From Nitrosospira sp. Nsp2 (GTDB lineage Bacteria > Pseudomonadota > Gammaproteobacteria > Burkholderiales > Nitrosomonadaceae), in contig NZ_QAOU01000002.1 in assembly GCF_003050965.1 (NCBI RefSeq), positions 186,001-250,000 of the forward strand: 64,000 bases of DNA. The letters run 5' to 3'. Below the pieces are notes generated by a model. That model did no database searches, was not told where the DNA came from, and saw only the letters and a list, made by a program, of their open reading frames with translations. The stretch's first letter is position 1, and every line of letters begins with the position of its first letter. The translations under genes were made by a program, and so were the position numbers. Below are positions 63,803 through 64,000 of this stretch, piece after piece.

Positions 63803-64000
63803 ATGGTTTCGCATAAACGTTTAAATGAACAGGTAATCGTCATTACCGGGGCCTCAAGCGGAATCGGGTTGGCCACGGCATTGCTTGCGGCTGCGCAGGG
63901 GGCAAGGCTGGTCCTTATCGCGCGCAGCGGAGAAACGCTTAAAACGCTCACGGCGAGGATAACGGGCGACGGCGGAGAGGCTTTACATATCGTGGCGGAT
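63803..64000 (+). CDS. Short-chain dehydrogenase/reductase, N-terminal part (cut by window edge)
   Basis: 66 codons are present. AGGAG precedes the ATG at good spacing. After VIVITGASSGIG, the NAD(P)-binding glycine motif of the SDR family (residues about 11-22), the sequence continues with a helix (LATALLAAAQ) and LVLIARSGE. ARSGE at the end of the second strand suggests NADP preference, because a basic residue is present. Catalytic Ser, Tyr and Lys lie beyond the window. The substrate is unknown. Confidence 0.9.
   Translation, partial: MVSHKRLNEQVIVITGASSGIGLATALLAAAQGARLVLIARSGETLKTLTARITGDGGEALHIVAD

Overview
The window is a gene-dense, GC-rich chromosomal segment from a Gram-negative bacterium. 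Most likely it is a betaproteobacterium, and the gene mix is reminiscent of a Nitrosospira-type ammonia oxidiser. That placement is inferred from protein style and gene content (c-type cytochromes, envelope lipoproteins, RTX protein, trehalose/glycogen block, many PRC/BON/HdeD stress proteins). No rRNA or core marker lies in the window to prove it. I see no tRNA, rRNA, CRISPR array, prophage or intact transposase.

Layout. (1) 1-6.1 kb: a cut-off exported protein, an Asp/His-rich exported protein, a cysteine-rich PGFxAExSLY-type peptide, a P2A cation ATPase, a DUF4142 protein and a small unknown. (2) 6.7-8.7 kb: an RTX calcium-repeat protein facing a small membrane-protein operon. (3) 9-15.5 kb: a stress and redox block. 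It holds cbpA-cbpM, two paralogous PRC-barrel proteins, a DsbA-like protein overlapping a peroxiredoxin, a triple-BON protein, an HdeD-like protein and small soluble or exported proteins. (4) 15.6-19.7 kb: a thioredoxin-reductase-like flavoprotein, then a large HPII-type catalase followed at its stop codon by a MITE-like inverted-repeat element. (5) 19.8-32.9 kb: an alpha-glucan/trehalose block. glgX on the plus strand faces a minus-strand operon of treS-maltokinase, treZ and a giant malQ-treY fusion, with a 23-residue membrane peptide at its end. (6) 33.3-45.9 kb: an MscS-family channel, an EgtB-like enzyme without EgtD, a His/Gly-rich exported protein plus glycine-zipper lipoprotein, SelO, a diheme cytochrome, an MgtC-like protein and a lipoprotein. 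(7) 45.9-54.1 kb: a FAD/Rieske oxidoreductase, an uncharacterised pair made of a winged-helix regulator and a 491-residue protein, a fatty-acid desaturase, a MetY-type enzyme and a MetE-core-type methyltransferase. (8) 54.5-63.4 kb: three hybrid histidine kinases, two of them close paralogs separated by an alpha/beta hydrolase. The window ends inside a short-chain dehydrogenase gene.

How the genes work together. TreY and TreZ turn linear glucan ends into trehalose, TreS interconverts maltose and trehalose, and GlgX and MalQ supply or recycle the glucan chains. This is a complete glucan-to-trehalose route suited to desiccation or osmotic stress. The MscS-family channel next door fits the osmotic theme. 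Catalase, peroxiredoxin, DsbA-like protein, EgtB-like protein and SelO form an oxidative-stress theme. The kinases could integrate redox or envelope signals, but their targets cannot be read here.

Most worth a second look: the cysteine-rich PGFxAExSLY protein, the winged-helix plus 491-residue pair, the maltokinase domain that has lost its metal-binding aspartate motif, the reductase that has lost its pyridine-nucleotide glycine motif, and the inverted-repeat element fused to the katE stop codon.
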